From a virus: a stretch of 30,964 nt of DNA. Every line of letters starts with the position of its first letter. Position 1 is the first letter of the stretch. The DNA is taken from positions 1-30,964 of IMG/VR virus record IMGVR_UViG_3300031951_000825. One strand, written 5' to 3'. Under the pieces are notes generated by a model. That model made no database searches, was not told the origin of the DNA, and saw only the letters and a list, made by a program, of their open reading frames with translations. Both the position numbers and the translations under genes were made by a program. Of this stretch, positions 6,470 to 12,344 are shown one piece after another.

Positions 6470-8532
6470 TGGCTAATGAAAAATTAACCGAAGAACAACT
6501 TCGGGCTATCCAAGCAATGGGAGCTTCCCTATCCACATTGGGAATAGGGCCTGCAACAATGCTTCCCTTTCAAGACTTGTTGCAATCAAACGCAATTTCA
6601 AAAATTAAACAACAAGAAGCAATGCGGATGTTTCCGCAAGCTGACTCAAATCTATTTGATTACACGCGCGGTGGAACACTGCCATATAAACAACCAATGT
6701 TAGCTAATGAAGTAATTCCATTAACTGAAAAAACTGCTAGTAGTCGAGTTTTTGATAAAGAGATCAAAACAAATTCTCCATTAAGTGCAAGAGAAATTTA
6801 TAGAAGTAGATCATCTCTTCCTGAGTATTTAAGTGGGCGTCCAGGTGCTCCTAGTCCTGAGTTAGGTTCTTTTGCAAACGCTATTAGCAATAAAACAATT
6901 TTTCCAGAAGGTGATATACAAGCAATTACTGTAACGCCTGGTCCAAACCCTGGTCGTTTTGCACAAGATTATGCAGAAATCTTAGCAGATAAGTTAGGCA
7001 AAACATTAACTGAATATGAACAAGAACAATTAAACAGCGGAACTAATGTTACAAAACTACAAAACAAAATTAAAGCATTAACTTCTAAAACACCAGGTAC
7101 GGCTGGTTATATTTGGGGCAATGTAAAATATCCTCAATATAGTTATGCAGAAGGAAATTGGGGTCTTGGACAAAAACTAGCAGGAGAAAATCCTTCTATA
7201 TATTTGTCAAGAATAAATGCTGATCCATCAAACGAAGCAAGGTATCTTTATACAGGTGATATTTTAAAAGGACAAGGAGGCATTGAGCCAAGGGTTCCTT
7301 TTAAACAATACGAAGATCTTGGTCCCGGTACAGGTCCCTCTTGGGGCATAGCTCCAAATAAAGACATCAGTTTTAGAAAAGATTTAATTGGTGCCAGGGG
7401 AGAATTAACAACAGGAGATTTGCAAGCACTGCTCGCTGAACGAGGATTGCCTTTTGAATATCAAGTAGAAGGTGATCGCTATACAAGAAAAAAACCTGGA
7501 TTTGTATTACGAGCCAACTTAGAAAAATTAGCTAACTCTGAAAGCATTAGTCCAAGCCAGGCCGCTGAAAAATACGCGCGTTTGATTCCAAATGTAGGTG
7601 AACCTGTAATACCTCCAACGGCTGCGGTTAGCGCAAGAGTAGGGGAGTTTCCAGAACAAGGGCAAATGGCTAGCCCATTTGGTCGCTTTGCCGCCAAAAC
7701 AGATTTACGGCAAATTGGCATCTTACCGCCAGGGGATAAAGCTACCTATAGTCCTTTTACAGTAGATGAATTTACAAATGTATTTCAACCTGAAAATACA
7801 AGATACAATGCAAGTTCCTTAAAAGAAATAACCCCATCAAAGGTAGTTCCGGCATCACCTGGATCTTTATTTGATGAAGACTTTATCGAAGGCAGTTACC
7901 AATTCAACATAAACAGAGATGTATTAAGACCTCAAGCTGCAAATAAACTCTTAAACAAAACAACTAAAACTTTAATTGAACAAGCAAAACCAGTTAGAGC
8001 TATGGGTCTTGGTGGTTTAGCTACAGGTGGAGTTTTAACTGCAATGGATCCTGCCGTTATTGATGCTTTGTCTCGTGGTGATTACCAACAAGCAGGGACA
8101 ACTGCTGCATTAAACACTGCTATTGGTTCTGTTACAGGTGGCGCAACGGCTAAGGGTTTACAAGCCTTGCAAGCTGCTGGATACGCAAGACCTGCTGCTG
8201 CAATTGGAACTGTTCTTCCTGCAGTTGGTGGTGTTCTTGGTGGAGTTGGTTTAGCTGAAACTGGTAAAGCTCTTAACCGTGCATATCGTGCACAAACAGG
8301 TAAAGATTTTCCAACCAGAAATCAACCTATACAACCTACTCCCTACACAGGGCCAACTCCTTCTATACAACCACGGATGGGCAAAGCTGTTTTAAATAAC
8401 AGGCTTGTTGACGTACCTTATGGTTCTGTAGCAGGAACCAAAACAGTTGGTCGTCCTTGGTGGGATAAAGCTGGATCCGCATTCCAGGGTTTACTAAATC
8501 GTTTTAATGCCGGCAGTATTGTTGGACGTTAA
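6469..8532 (+). CDS. Large Gly/Ala-rich probable virion protein
   Basis: 687 residues from the ATG at 6469, which overlaps the previous stop by one base. The first 500 residues are polar and Pro/Asn-rich. Residues about 510-610 are Gly/Ala-rich and hydrophobic (for example GLGGLATGGVLTAMDP and IGTVLPAVGGVLGGVGLAE), as in membrane-active or ejected internal virion proteins. The tail contains MGKAVLNNRLVDVPYGSVAG, a motif I have seen near the end of cyanophage virion proteins. Codon use is clearly more AT-rich than in the neighbours. Internal or pilot protein is the best guess; not proven. Confidence 0.55.
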   Translation: MANEKLTEEQLRAIQAMGASLSTLGIGPATMLPFQDLLQSNAISKIKQQEAMRMFPQADSNLFDYTRGGTLPYKQPMLANEVIPLTEKTASSRVFDKEIKTNSPLSAREIYRSRSSLPEYLSGRPGAPSPELGSFANAISNKTIFPEGDIQAITVTPGPNPGRFAQDYAEILADKLGKTLTEYEQEQLNSGTNVTKLQNKIKALTSKTPGTAGYIWGNVKYPQYSYAEGNWGLGQKLAGENPSIYLSRINADPSNEARYLYTGDILKGQGGIEPRVPFKQYEDLGPGTGPSWGIAPNKDISFRKDLIGARGELTTGDLQALLAERGLPFEYQVEGDRYTRKKPGFVLRANLEKLANSESISPSQAAEKYARLIPNVGEPVIPPTAAVSARVGEFPEQGQMASPFGRFAAKTDLRQIGILPPGDKATYSPFTVDEFTNVFQPENTRYNASSLKEITPSKVVPASPGSLFDEDFIEGSYQFNINRDVLRPQAANKLLNKTTKTLIEQAKPVRAMGLGGLATGGVLTAMDPAVIDALSRGDYQQAGTTAALNTAIGSVTGGATAKGLQALQAAGYARPAAAIGTVLPAVGGVLGGVGLAETGKALNRAYRAQTGKDFPTRNQPIQPTPYTGPTPSIQPRMGKAVLNNRLVDVPYGSVAGTKTVGRPWWDKAGSAFQGLLNRFNAGSIVGR

Positions 8533-8783
8533 CTAGTCCAGTGCTCAAGCCTGTGGCAGTTGCAGCAAAGCGGAATACACTTCTCAATCTCTTGCTCAAC
8601 CCTGCTCCAAGCGTAACCATGGTTAACCATGGATGAGATGTTATTGTCCTTGTCACCTATGTGGTGGAACTCAAGGACACGATGATCATTCAGCCCACAC
8701 TTCTTGCACTGCAAAGTCTTCTTGTACTCCAGAAGCTTTTTTCGATTCTTATCGATACGTTTTTTAGCAGTGCCCCAGGTCAC
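8529..8783 (-). CDS. HNH endonuclease (small, free-standing)
   Basis: 84 residues. CKKCGLNDHRVLEFHHIGDKD followed by CIPLCCNCHRLEHW is a compact HNH fold with two CxxC zinc pairs and the catalytic LEFHH histidines (residues 40-41). A basic N-terminal helix would contact DNA. Such free-standing HNH proteins often act as mobile homing nickases, or in DNA packaging when beside terminase, which is not present here. Convergent with the large virion gene: the palindrome TTAA provides both stop codons. Confidence 0.85.
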   Translation of the reverse strand: MTWGTAKKRIDKNRKKLLEYKKTLQCKKCGLNDHRVLEFHHIGDKDNNISSMVNHGYAWSRVEQEIEKCIPLCCNCHRLEHWTS

Positions 8784-8824
8784 GTCTAGTTTTTGTGCAC
8801 GTGTGCATATAATTTATCAGTTTT

Positions 8825-8847
8825 CTCAATAAACGTGGTTTATTGAG
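8825..8847. terminator. Perfect 10-bp hairpin between tRNA-like genes and HNH gene
   Basis: CTCAATAAAC, a GTG loop, then GTTTATTGAG. It lies just past the 3' end of the tRNA-like pair (minus strand) and before the HNH start. It is AT-rich and lacks a clean T-run on either strand, so it could be a weak terminator or a processing hairpin. Confidence 0.45.
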
Positions 8848-8858
8848 ATTCTTAATAG

Positions 8859-8933
8859 CACCTGGGTAGGAGTCGAACCTACATCGTCCTGCAGCGGCAG
8901 TAACCGTCTTATCCAATTAGCTCGGACCAGGTG
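8859..8933 (-). tRNA. tRNA-like gene, isotype not assignable
   Basis: 75 nt. On the minus strand it has a 7-bp acceptor stem (CACCTGG with CCAGGTG), a canonical T arm (GTAGG, loop TTCGACT, CCTAC) and a D-loop-like AATTGGATA with the paired Gs. The anticodon arm does not form: no 5-bp stem with a 7-nt loop can be drawn in the expected position. The length register would put CCG at 34-36, but with G instead of T at position 33. No encoded CCA. It is either a pseudo-tRNA or a tRNA that folds unusually. Confidence 0.6.
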
Positions 8934-8935
8934 AT

Positions 8936-9005
8936 CGGGATGGAAGGTACTGCCCCTTCTCCTTTGCGTCCCAAACGCAATGTGATACTTTTCTACTACA
9001 TCCCG
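8936..9005 (-). tRNA. tRNA-Pro (TGG), structurally degenerate
   Basis: 70 nt on the minus strand. Acceptor CGGGATG pairs with CATCCCG, the usual bacterial tRNA-Pro acceptor. The anticodon arm TTGCG, loop TTTGGGA, CGCAA is perfect, with anticodon TGG and T33. The T stem GAAGG/CCTTC is intact but its loop is GGCAGTA rather than TTCRANT. The D arm is short (about 15 nt, no G18-G19, at most 2 bp). No encoded CCA. Only 2 nt separate it from the tRNA-like gene downstream. Proline identity is clear; function is doubtful. Confidence 0.8.
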
Positions 9006-9037
9006 AGTGACCCCCTGGTTTGTGCATCATCCTGAAA

Positions 9038-9065
9038 ACCATTTTGTTGACGTCAACAAAATGGT
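9038..9065. repeat. Perfect 28-bp palindrome
   Basis: ACCATTTTGTTGAC is followed directly by its exact reverse complement, with no spacer. It lies 33 bp upstream (minus strand) of the tRNA-Pro gene. Zero loop length argues against a simple terminator; a dimeric-protein operator or a cruciform or nuclease site is more likely. Confidence 0.7.
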
Positions 9066-9109
9066 CTACGTATAGGAGCTAAGCATAAGGGGTGTTGTTA
9101 ATAGATGGA

Positions 9110-9176
9110 TGCAGTGTAACTGGCGTACCGACAATCGGGCTGTGAGTTAACCAGGCGTATCCAGACAGTGACTGCA
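9110..9176. other. Nested hairpins, candidate structured RNA
   Basis: TGCAGT (9110-9115) pairs with ACTGCA (9171-9176). Inside, CTGG (9120-9123) pairs with CCAG (9151-9154), and inside that CCGA-CAA-TCGG (9128-9138) forms a tight hairpin. Strand is unknown. Stems are short, so chance is possible. Confidence 0.25.
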
Positions 9177-9259
9177 CCTCTATCTTGGGCTCTCCTTCTA
9201 GGCTATCTGCCTAACGAGTCACCCACGGCCCCATCGGAAAGAGAGGGGGAACTCAATTA

Positions 9260-9931
9260 TTATACATCTTCATTAGGTGTTCTCCAAAAGTACTCATCGT
9301 TTTCTCCAAGACGACCCCACTTGGGGGCGTGTTCCACATCAAAGTAGCGTGTTGATACCTTGAAGTCTGGTGTCTTGAGGTTGTGATAACTCAATGATGG
9401 ATCAACCATGCGACACCGATTGTTGGGATAAGCGCCAATTTGACCGTTGTCCAAAGCCACAATATTATGGGATTTGTGCTCATCAGGAAACTCCGAAAAG
9501 TAAAAATCAGGTTCGTTCCGATGAGGATGATAATTGTCTACGGTAAATAAATATGTGCCCTTCATTACACCTGCGCTTCGTGTCAGGATTTCAAAACCCA
9601 TGTTGAAGATTAAATTCTTTTCAACGATCGTAAGTCCATGGTCAAACCCATTCCAGAACTGAAGGTCTGTCAACTCCAAGTCAGGTGTAGGTTCTTTGGG
9701 TTTGTCTGGATAGTCTGAGTCCCATGCAAGAAACGCACTGATAGGAAGCTTGTCATACAACGCTCCGTACTCAGTCAAGTACGCTTCAAAATACAGTGCT
9801 CGACCCGTAAGTGATTTACAGGTGACCCAATAGCCAGGTGTGTACTCACCATGTCCTTTCTGAAGGTCGTACAGATATTCCTTGCGGACCCATACTTTGA
9901 TTGGTGGTACGTTGGCAACAAGAGTTGTCAC
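9260..9931 (-). CDS. Hypothetical protein
   Basis: 223 residues beginning (GTG start) MTTLVANVPPIKVWVRKEYLYDL in part. Aromatic-rich, mixed alpha/beta, no membrane segment; contains paired aromatic/acidic motifs such as FYFSEFPDEH and ALDNGQIGAYPNNRCRMVDPS. I recognise no enzymatic motif. The GTG directly follows the T-tract of an intrinsic terminator and has no Shine-Dalgarno, yet no better in-frame start exists, so translation may be unusual or depend on an internal start. The opposite-strand reading here is a shadow. Confidence 0.65.
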   Translation of the reverse strand: MTTLVANVPPIKVWVRKEYLYDLQKGHGEYTPGYWVTCKSLTGRALYFEAYLTEYGALYDKLPISAFLAWDSDYPDKPKEPTPDLELTDLQFWNGFDHGLTIVEKNLIFNMGFEILTRSAGVMKGTYLFTVDNYHPHRNEPDFYFSEFPDEHKSHNIVALDNGQIGAYPNNRCRMVDPSLSYHNLKTPDFKVSTRYFDVEHAPKWGRLGENDEYFWRTPNEDV

Positions 9932-9958
9932 AAAAAATCCCGGTTGTTATACCGGGAT
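9932..9958 (-). terminator. Intrinsic terminator (minus strand)
   Basis: On the minus strand ATCCCGG, an 8-nt loop, CCGGGAT, then TTTTTT: a classic rho-independent terminator for the gene block coming from 10066-12311. The T-run ends one base before the GTG start of the next minus-strand gene. Confidence 0.8.
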
Positions 9959-10065
9959 CATAGCTTCCTTCTCACCCAACTTGTTGCTAAGCACTACGTC
10001 TGTAACGTGAAGGAGCTTTCGACTATTGGCTCCAGAGCGATATTGCTCTGTATGTCAGGATACCA

Positions 10066-10233
10066 TCATTTCTTCTTCTTTGCGGCTGCTTCCTTCTTCT
10101 TGGCAATCATCTCTTTAAACTTGTCGCGTGCAGCAGCTTGCTTGTCGGTACCACCTGCTTTGCCCTTGGGAGGTACGGCTTTACCCTTGGGAGGAACTGC
10201 TTTGCCGCCTGCAGGTTTCTTAGCTTGTGCCAT
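10066..10233 (-). CDS. Histone-H1-like Lys/Ala/Pro-rich basic peptide
   Basis: 55 residues starting MAQAKKPAGGKAVPPKGKAV. A twice-repeated AVPPKGKA unit is followed by a helical basic tail (RDKFKEMIAKKKEAAAKKKK). The composition resembles the C-terminal domain of histone H1 and bacterial Hc1-type proteins, which neutralise and compact DNA. It could bind phage or host DNA. A TATAAT box 21 nt upstream lies in the loop of an inverted repeat, and an intrinsic terminator follows about 110 bp downstream, so it may form its own unit. Too short to assign by family. Confidence 0.7.
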   Translation of the reverse strand: MAQAKKPAGGKAVPPKGKAVPPKGKAGGTDKQAAARDKFKEMIAKKKEAAAKKKK

Positions 10234-10239
10234 GATTGT

Positions 10240-10270
10240 TAAGTAACTCTTTTGATTATAAAGTTACTTA
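10240..10270 (-). promoter_or_regulatory. Inverted repeat with TATAAT in its loop
   Basis: TAAGTAACT and AGTTACTTA (9 bp each) flank a 13-nt loop. On the minus strand the loop carries TATAAT (10255-10260), which ends 21 nt before the ATG at 10233. The right arm overlaps the stop of the upstream gene. Candidate promoter overlapped by an operator, or a hairpin with dual use. Confidence 0.5.
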
Positions 10271-10464
10271 CCTTCTTTGTAACGACGAGCTGCACGTCCA
10301 GCTTTCTTGGCACGTTCAGTGTTAGGTACAAACTGTTTGCCTTCTCTACTACCAGCTCTTTTCTTCTGGTCAGTCTCCGCACGTTCTTCTTTAGACAGTG
10401 ATGCCCACGCTTTCTCTGGGAGGTAACGCTTGGTGTAACCTTTTTGAATTGCTTTGTCTGTCAT
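10264..10464 (-). CDS. DUF5872-like (C-terminal half) basic protein
   Basis: 66 residues, highly basic. YLPEKAWASLSKEERAETDQ, then KKRAGSREGKQFVPNT and a basic tail, is a motif I associate with the second half of DUF5872-type proteins of phages and large algal viruses. The first half (KPGQWSARKAQL...) is encoded separately at 10688-10972, so the two may be parts of one split protein. Nucleic-acid binding is likely from charge. The start overlaps the upstream stop by 4 bases (ATGA). Confidence 0.6.
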   Translation of the reverse strand: MTDKAIQKGYTKRYLPEKAWASLSKEERAETDQKKRAGSREGKQFVPNTERAKKAGRAARRYKEGK

Positions 10465-10691
10465 GTTAAGGCAGCAGGTTTAAACTGAAGTGCATTCATA
10501 ATTATTTCTTTTGTTCTTTGAGAATAATTACTATTTATAAGCTCAGTTAATTTAAAAGGATATTGATATCTTAATGCCGCTTCTCTTACCTCAGGATTAT
10601 TGGCGCTTTGTTTTGCAATCTCCTGCATAAAAGTTTGATTAGGAAAAGCGTCAGGCGTATAACCTGTTGAATACTTACCAGCTAGGTTCAT
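10461..10691 (-). CDS. Hypothetical protein
   Basis: 76 residues (MNLAGKYSTGYTPDAFPNQTF...), helical C-terminal half, weakly basic. It lies between the two DUF5872-like genes and overlaps each by 4 bases with the ATGA arrangement, so all three should be co-translated. No motif recognised. Its base composition is more AT-rich than its neighbours, so it may be an insertion that split the flanking pair. Confidence 0.6.
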   Translation of the reverse strand: MNLAGKYSTGYTPDAFPNQTFMQEIAKQSANNPEVREAALRYQYPFKLTELINSNYSQRTKEIIMNALQFKPAALT

Positions 10692-10972
10692 TGTTTATTC
10701 TCTTTGTACTTCTTGGCAGCAGACTTAGCTTTACTACGTTTTTCATACTCGTCTTTGGTCTGCCATTTTTCTTCGCCCCACTTCTCCAAGGACTTTTGTT
10801 TCTCGCCTTTGCCACCTTTATATCCACCACCAGCTTCTTTGTACTCACTTGCAACAAGCTGAGCCTTACGTGCGGACCACTGCCCAGGCTTGCCACCTTT
10901 AGATCCTGCCATCACGCGATCTTTAATACGTTCGCGTAACTCAGGCTTAGTGTATTTATTCTCCTGAGACAT
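10688..10972 (-). CDS. DUF5872-like (N-terminal half) basic protein
   Basis: 94 residues, Lys-rich. Core: GGKPGQWSARKAQLVASEYK, then EAGGGYKGGKGEKQKSLEKW and GEEKWQT, the pattern I recall for DUF5872. The C-terminal end (KRSKAKSAAKKYKENKQ) is a basic tail. Members of this family occur in phages and in viruses of algae, function unknown; the charge suggests DNA or RNA binding. See 10264-10464 for the matching second half. Confidence 0.65.
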   Translation of the reverse strand: MSQENKYTKPELRERIKDRVMAGSKGGKPGQWSARKAQLVASEYKEAGGGYKGGKGEKQKSLEKWGEEKWQTKDEYEKRSKAKSAAKKYKENKQ

Positions 10973-11129
10973 CAGGATTCGTAACTCTTTCTTCTAATAT
11001 TTTAGCCCACTTACATGGACGTATTATTGCTTCTTCTATTTCCTTACTTTTGATGTAAGGAAATTCTTTCGTTAATCTTGCAAAGTATTTTTCGAGGCGT
11101 TCAGCCTCGGAAGGGATGTGGCACTTCAT
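10956..11129 (-). CDS. Hypothetical small protein
   Basis: 57 residues from the ATG at 11129 (MKCHIPSEAERLEKYFARL). A start at 11150 would add seven residues but overlap the upstream gene further. Helical and charged, with LTKEFPYIKSKEIEEAIIRPC and KWAKILEERV, a pattern I think recurs in cyanophages. The 3' end overlaps the next gene by 17 bases. Function unknown. Confidence 0.6.
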   Translation of the reverse strand: MKCHIPSEAERLEKYFARLTKEFPYIKSKEIEEAIIRPCKWAKILEERVTNPDVSGE

Positions 11130-11310
11130 GATTGGTATCAAACTTCTCAATGATCATGTCAATTTTTTCCAGTGAATCAAGACGACACATCAACTCCGTA
11201 ATTGCATTGATAGTAACGGGGTGCTCAGTGCGTGCTGCAAAAGCAAGTGCATCGCGCAGATGGCGACTTGCTTCATCCAAGGATCCTTTAACTTGATTAG
11301 AAAGAGCCAT
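11101..11310 (-). CDS. Small conserved cyanophage-type protein
   Basis: 69 residues from the ATG at 11310 (MALSNQVKGSLDEASRHLRD). Helical, with ALAFAARTEHPVTINAITEL followed by a short helix with LDSLEKIDMII. The MALS-QVK-SLDEA-HLR-ALAFAARTE pattern is one I recognise from cyanophage genomes, function unknown. A longer start at 11370 would overlap the methyltransferase gene and is less likely. Confidence 0.65.
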   Translation of the reverse strand: MALSNQVKGSLDEASRHLRDALAFAARTEHPVTINAITELMCRLDSLEKIDMIIEKFDTNHEVPHPFRG

Positions 11311-11335
11311 TACTTTGCTAGGTAGTACAACTAGA

Positions 11336-11923
11336 TTAACACCAAATCCAACCAATCTGATAGGAGTCAAAGTACGGTTCTACCCCCAAGGATTCCATCA
11401 GCTCATACACAAGGCGTCCCTTGCCATGGCGGCGACCGTCAGGTGCTTTAATGTTGTCGTCCACCACAATCAAGGTGCTAGGCCCCAAGAGGCCAGACGC
11501 TGCAAACAATTCTTTTAGATGATGAGAAGCAGGCGCCCAATCATGATTCCAATCTGTGATGTTGTACGAATCCAAGTACAAGAGAGATACATGGCCGTGC
11601 ATCGTATCAAGAGCTTCGACAGAATCTGATTCAATAACTTCTGCATGCTTGGTAGATGTACGTGCTAGCTCACAAGCCTTTGGGTCAATGTCAATTGAAA
11701 TCAGTTGACCTTTCCCACGGATGTCGATGTAGTTATCAAACAACAAAGTTGAGCAGCCATCTCCTGTGTAGTTGTTTTCCTCTCGGTACGTACCAGTCTC
11801 AACAATGATTGGCTCGTCACACGAGTCAAGGTGTGCAAAAATTTTTTCAAAGGTTTCTTTGCGAGCGCCTAGCTGTGCCTTAAGAGGAGCAAAATAAATA
11901 TCCCAGGTACGCTTCTTGGTCAC
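11336..11923 (-). CDS. Class I SAM-dependent methyltransferase
   Basis: 195 residues. IIVETGTYREENNY near residue 38 is the glycine-containing motif I, IDIDPKACELAR (about 76-87) supplies the acidic residue for the SAM ribose, and VSLLYLDSYNI (about 111-121) gives the Asp after beta-4. The layout fits the Methyltransf_24 / small O-methyltransferase group often found with glycosyltransferases in phages. The substrate is unknown; a glycan or small molecule is more likely than DNA because no NPPY-type motif is present. The start overlaps the upstream gene as ATGA. Confidence 0.75.
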   Translation of the reverse strand: MTKKRTWDIYFAPLKAQLGARKETFEKIFAHLDSCDEPIIVETGTYREENNYTGDGCSTLLFDNYIDIRGKGQLISIDIDPKACELARTSTKHAEVIESDSVEALDTMHGHVSLLYLDSYNITDWNHDWAPASHHLKELFAASGLLGPSTLIVVDDNIKAPDGRRHGKGRLVYELMESLGVEPYFDSYQIGWIWC

Positions 11924-12192
11924 AGGTCTACGCGTGTGTATGGTACGTCCTGTGATTGTAGCTCCCTTTCGTACTCGTCAGCCTCAACGGTCTCCACGTC
12001 CTTGTATGCCAGGTTGACAAAACAACCAGTGCGGCACTCTTCGTCGAAGTCAAAATAGAACCGAGTTAAATTTGCAGTCATTTTCCAAAAACAAAACTTA
12101 GTTAAGAATTGCAACAACCATTTCCAAATTGCTGGCACAAGCCAGCCAAAACAAGAGTAGTACCCCTGAACACCAAGTAAAAACTTGTTCAT
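11920..12192 (-). CDS. Protein with hydrophobic N-terminus and acidic domain
   Basis: 90 residues from the ATG at 12192, which overlaps the upstream stop as ATGA. Residues 1-37 are hydrophobic and aromatic (a membrane anchor is possible); the rest (MTANLTRFYFDFDEECRTGC...) is an acidic soluble domain. An internal ATG at 12081 with a GGAAA Shine-Dalgarno would give only this 53-residue domain, so two forms are possible. Function not recognised. Confidence 0.55.
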   Translation of the reverse strand: MNKFLLGVQGYYSCFGWLVPAIWKWLLQFLTKFCFWKMTANLTRFYFDFDEECRTGCFVNLAYKDVETVEADEYERELQSQDVPYTRVDL

Positions 12193-12311
12193 TGGCGGGA
12201 TGCGACCTCCATGAAAAACAGGTAAGCATCCATGCTAATAACTACAAACATAGCCCCAAGGATTGAAGCAATCGCGTAGTTGAATCCGTCCATGGCAGTA
12301 GGTTCCTTCAT
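12189..12311 (-). CDS. 40-residue single-helix membrane peptide
   Basis: Peptide MKEPTAMDGFNYAIASILGA followed by MFVVISMDAYLFFMEVASRQ: a polar N-terminus, one long hydrophobic helix and a short polar end. An internal ATG (MDGFNYA) is also possible. It is coupled by ATGA to the following gene. The start faces the divergent exonuclease gene across about 33 bp. Role unknown; small membrane effectors of this type are common in phages. Confidence 0.6.
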   Translation of the reverse strand: MKEPTAMDGFNYAIASILGAMFVVISMDAYLFFMEVASRQ

Positions 12312-12315
12312 CTGT

Positions 12316-12321
12316 TAGACT
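12316..12321 (+). promoter_or_regulatory. -10-like box TAGACT
   Basis: TTAGACTAATAG lies between divergent genes; the hexamer ends 23 nt before the ATG at 12345. Confidence 0.45.
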
Positions 12322-12344
12322 AATAGTAATACACAAAACCATCA

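Larger units (their letters stand above)
9006..9259. other. Gene-free stretch with palindrome and nested hairpins
   Basis: No ORF with coding character is seen on either strand. It holds the 28-bp palindrome (9038-9065), nested hairpins (9110-9176) and a small hairpin TAGGC-TATCT-GCCTA (9199-9213). GTGACT near 9168 could also pair with AGTCAC near 9217. I found no further tRNA T-arm motif. A non-coding RNA or a decayed tRNA cluster is possible. Confidence 0.4.

Noticed and set aside
9066-9259. Further tRNA gene
   Set aside because: No T-arm motif, acceptor pairing or anticodon arm could be drawn on either strand.
9851-10246. Plus-strand ORF of 131 residues
   Set aside because: It is the antisense of the start of the 9260-9931 gene, the terminator and the H1-like gene; low-complexity Phe/Leu stretches come from the Lys-rich peptide.
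10667-10939. Plus-strand hydrophobic ORF of 90 residues
   Set aside because: Its Phe/Leu richness is the antisense of the Lys/Glu-rich DUF5872-like gene, which has better coupling and motif support.
11311-11370. N-terminal extension of the small gene at 11101-11310
   Set aside because: The extra 20 residues overlap the methyltransferase gene, while the ATG at 11310 gives the expected MALS start.
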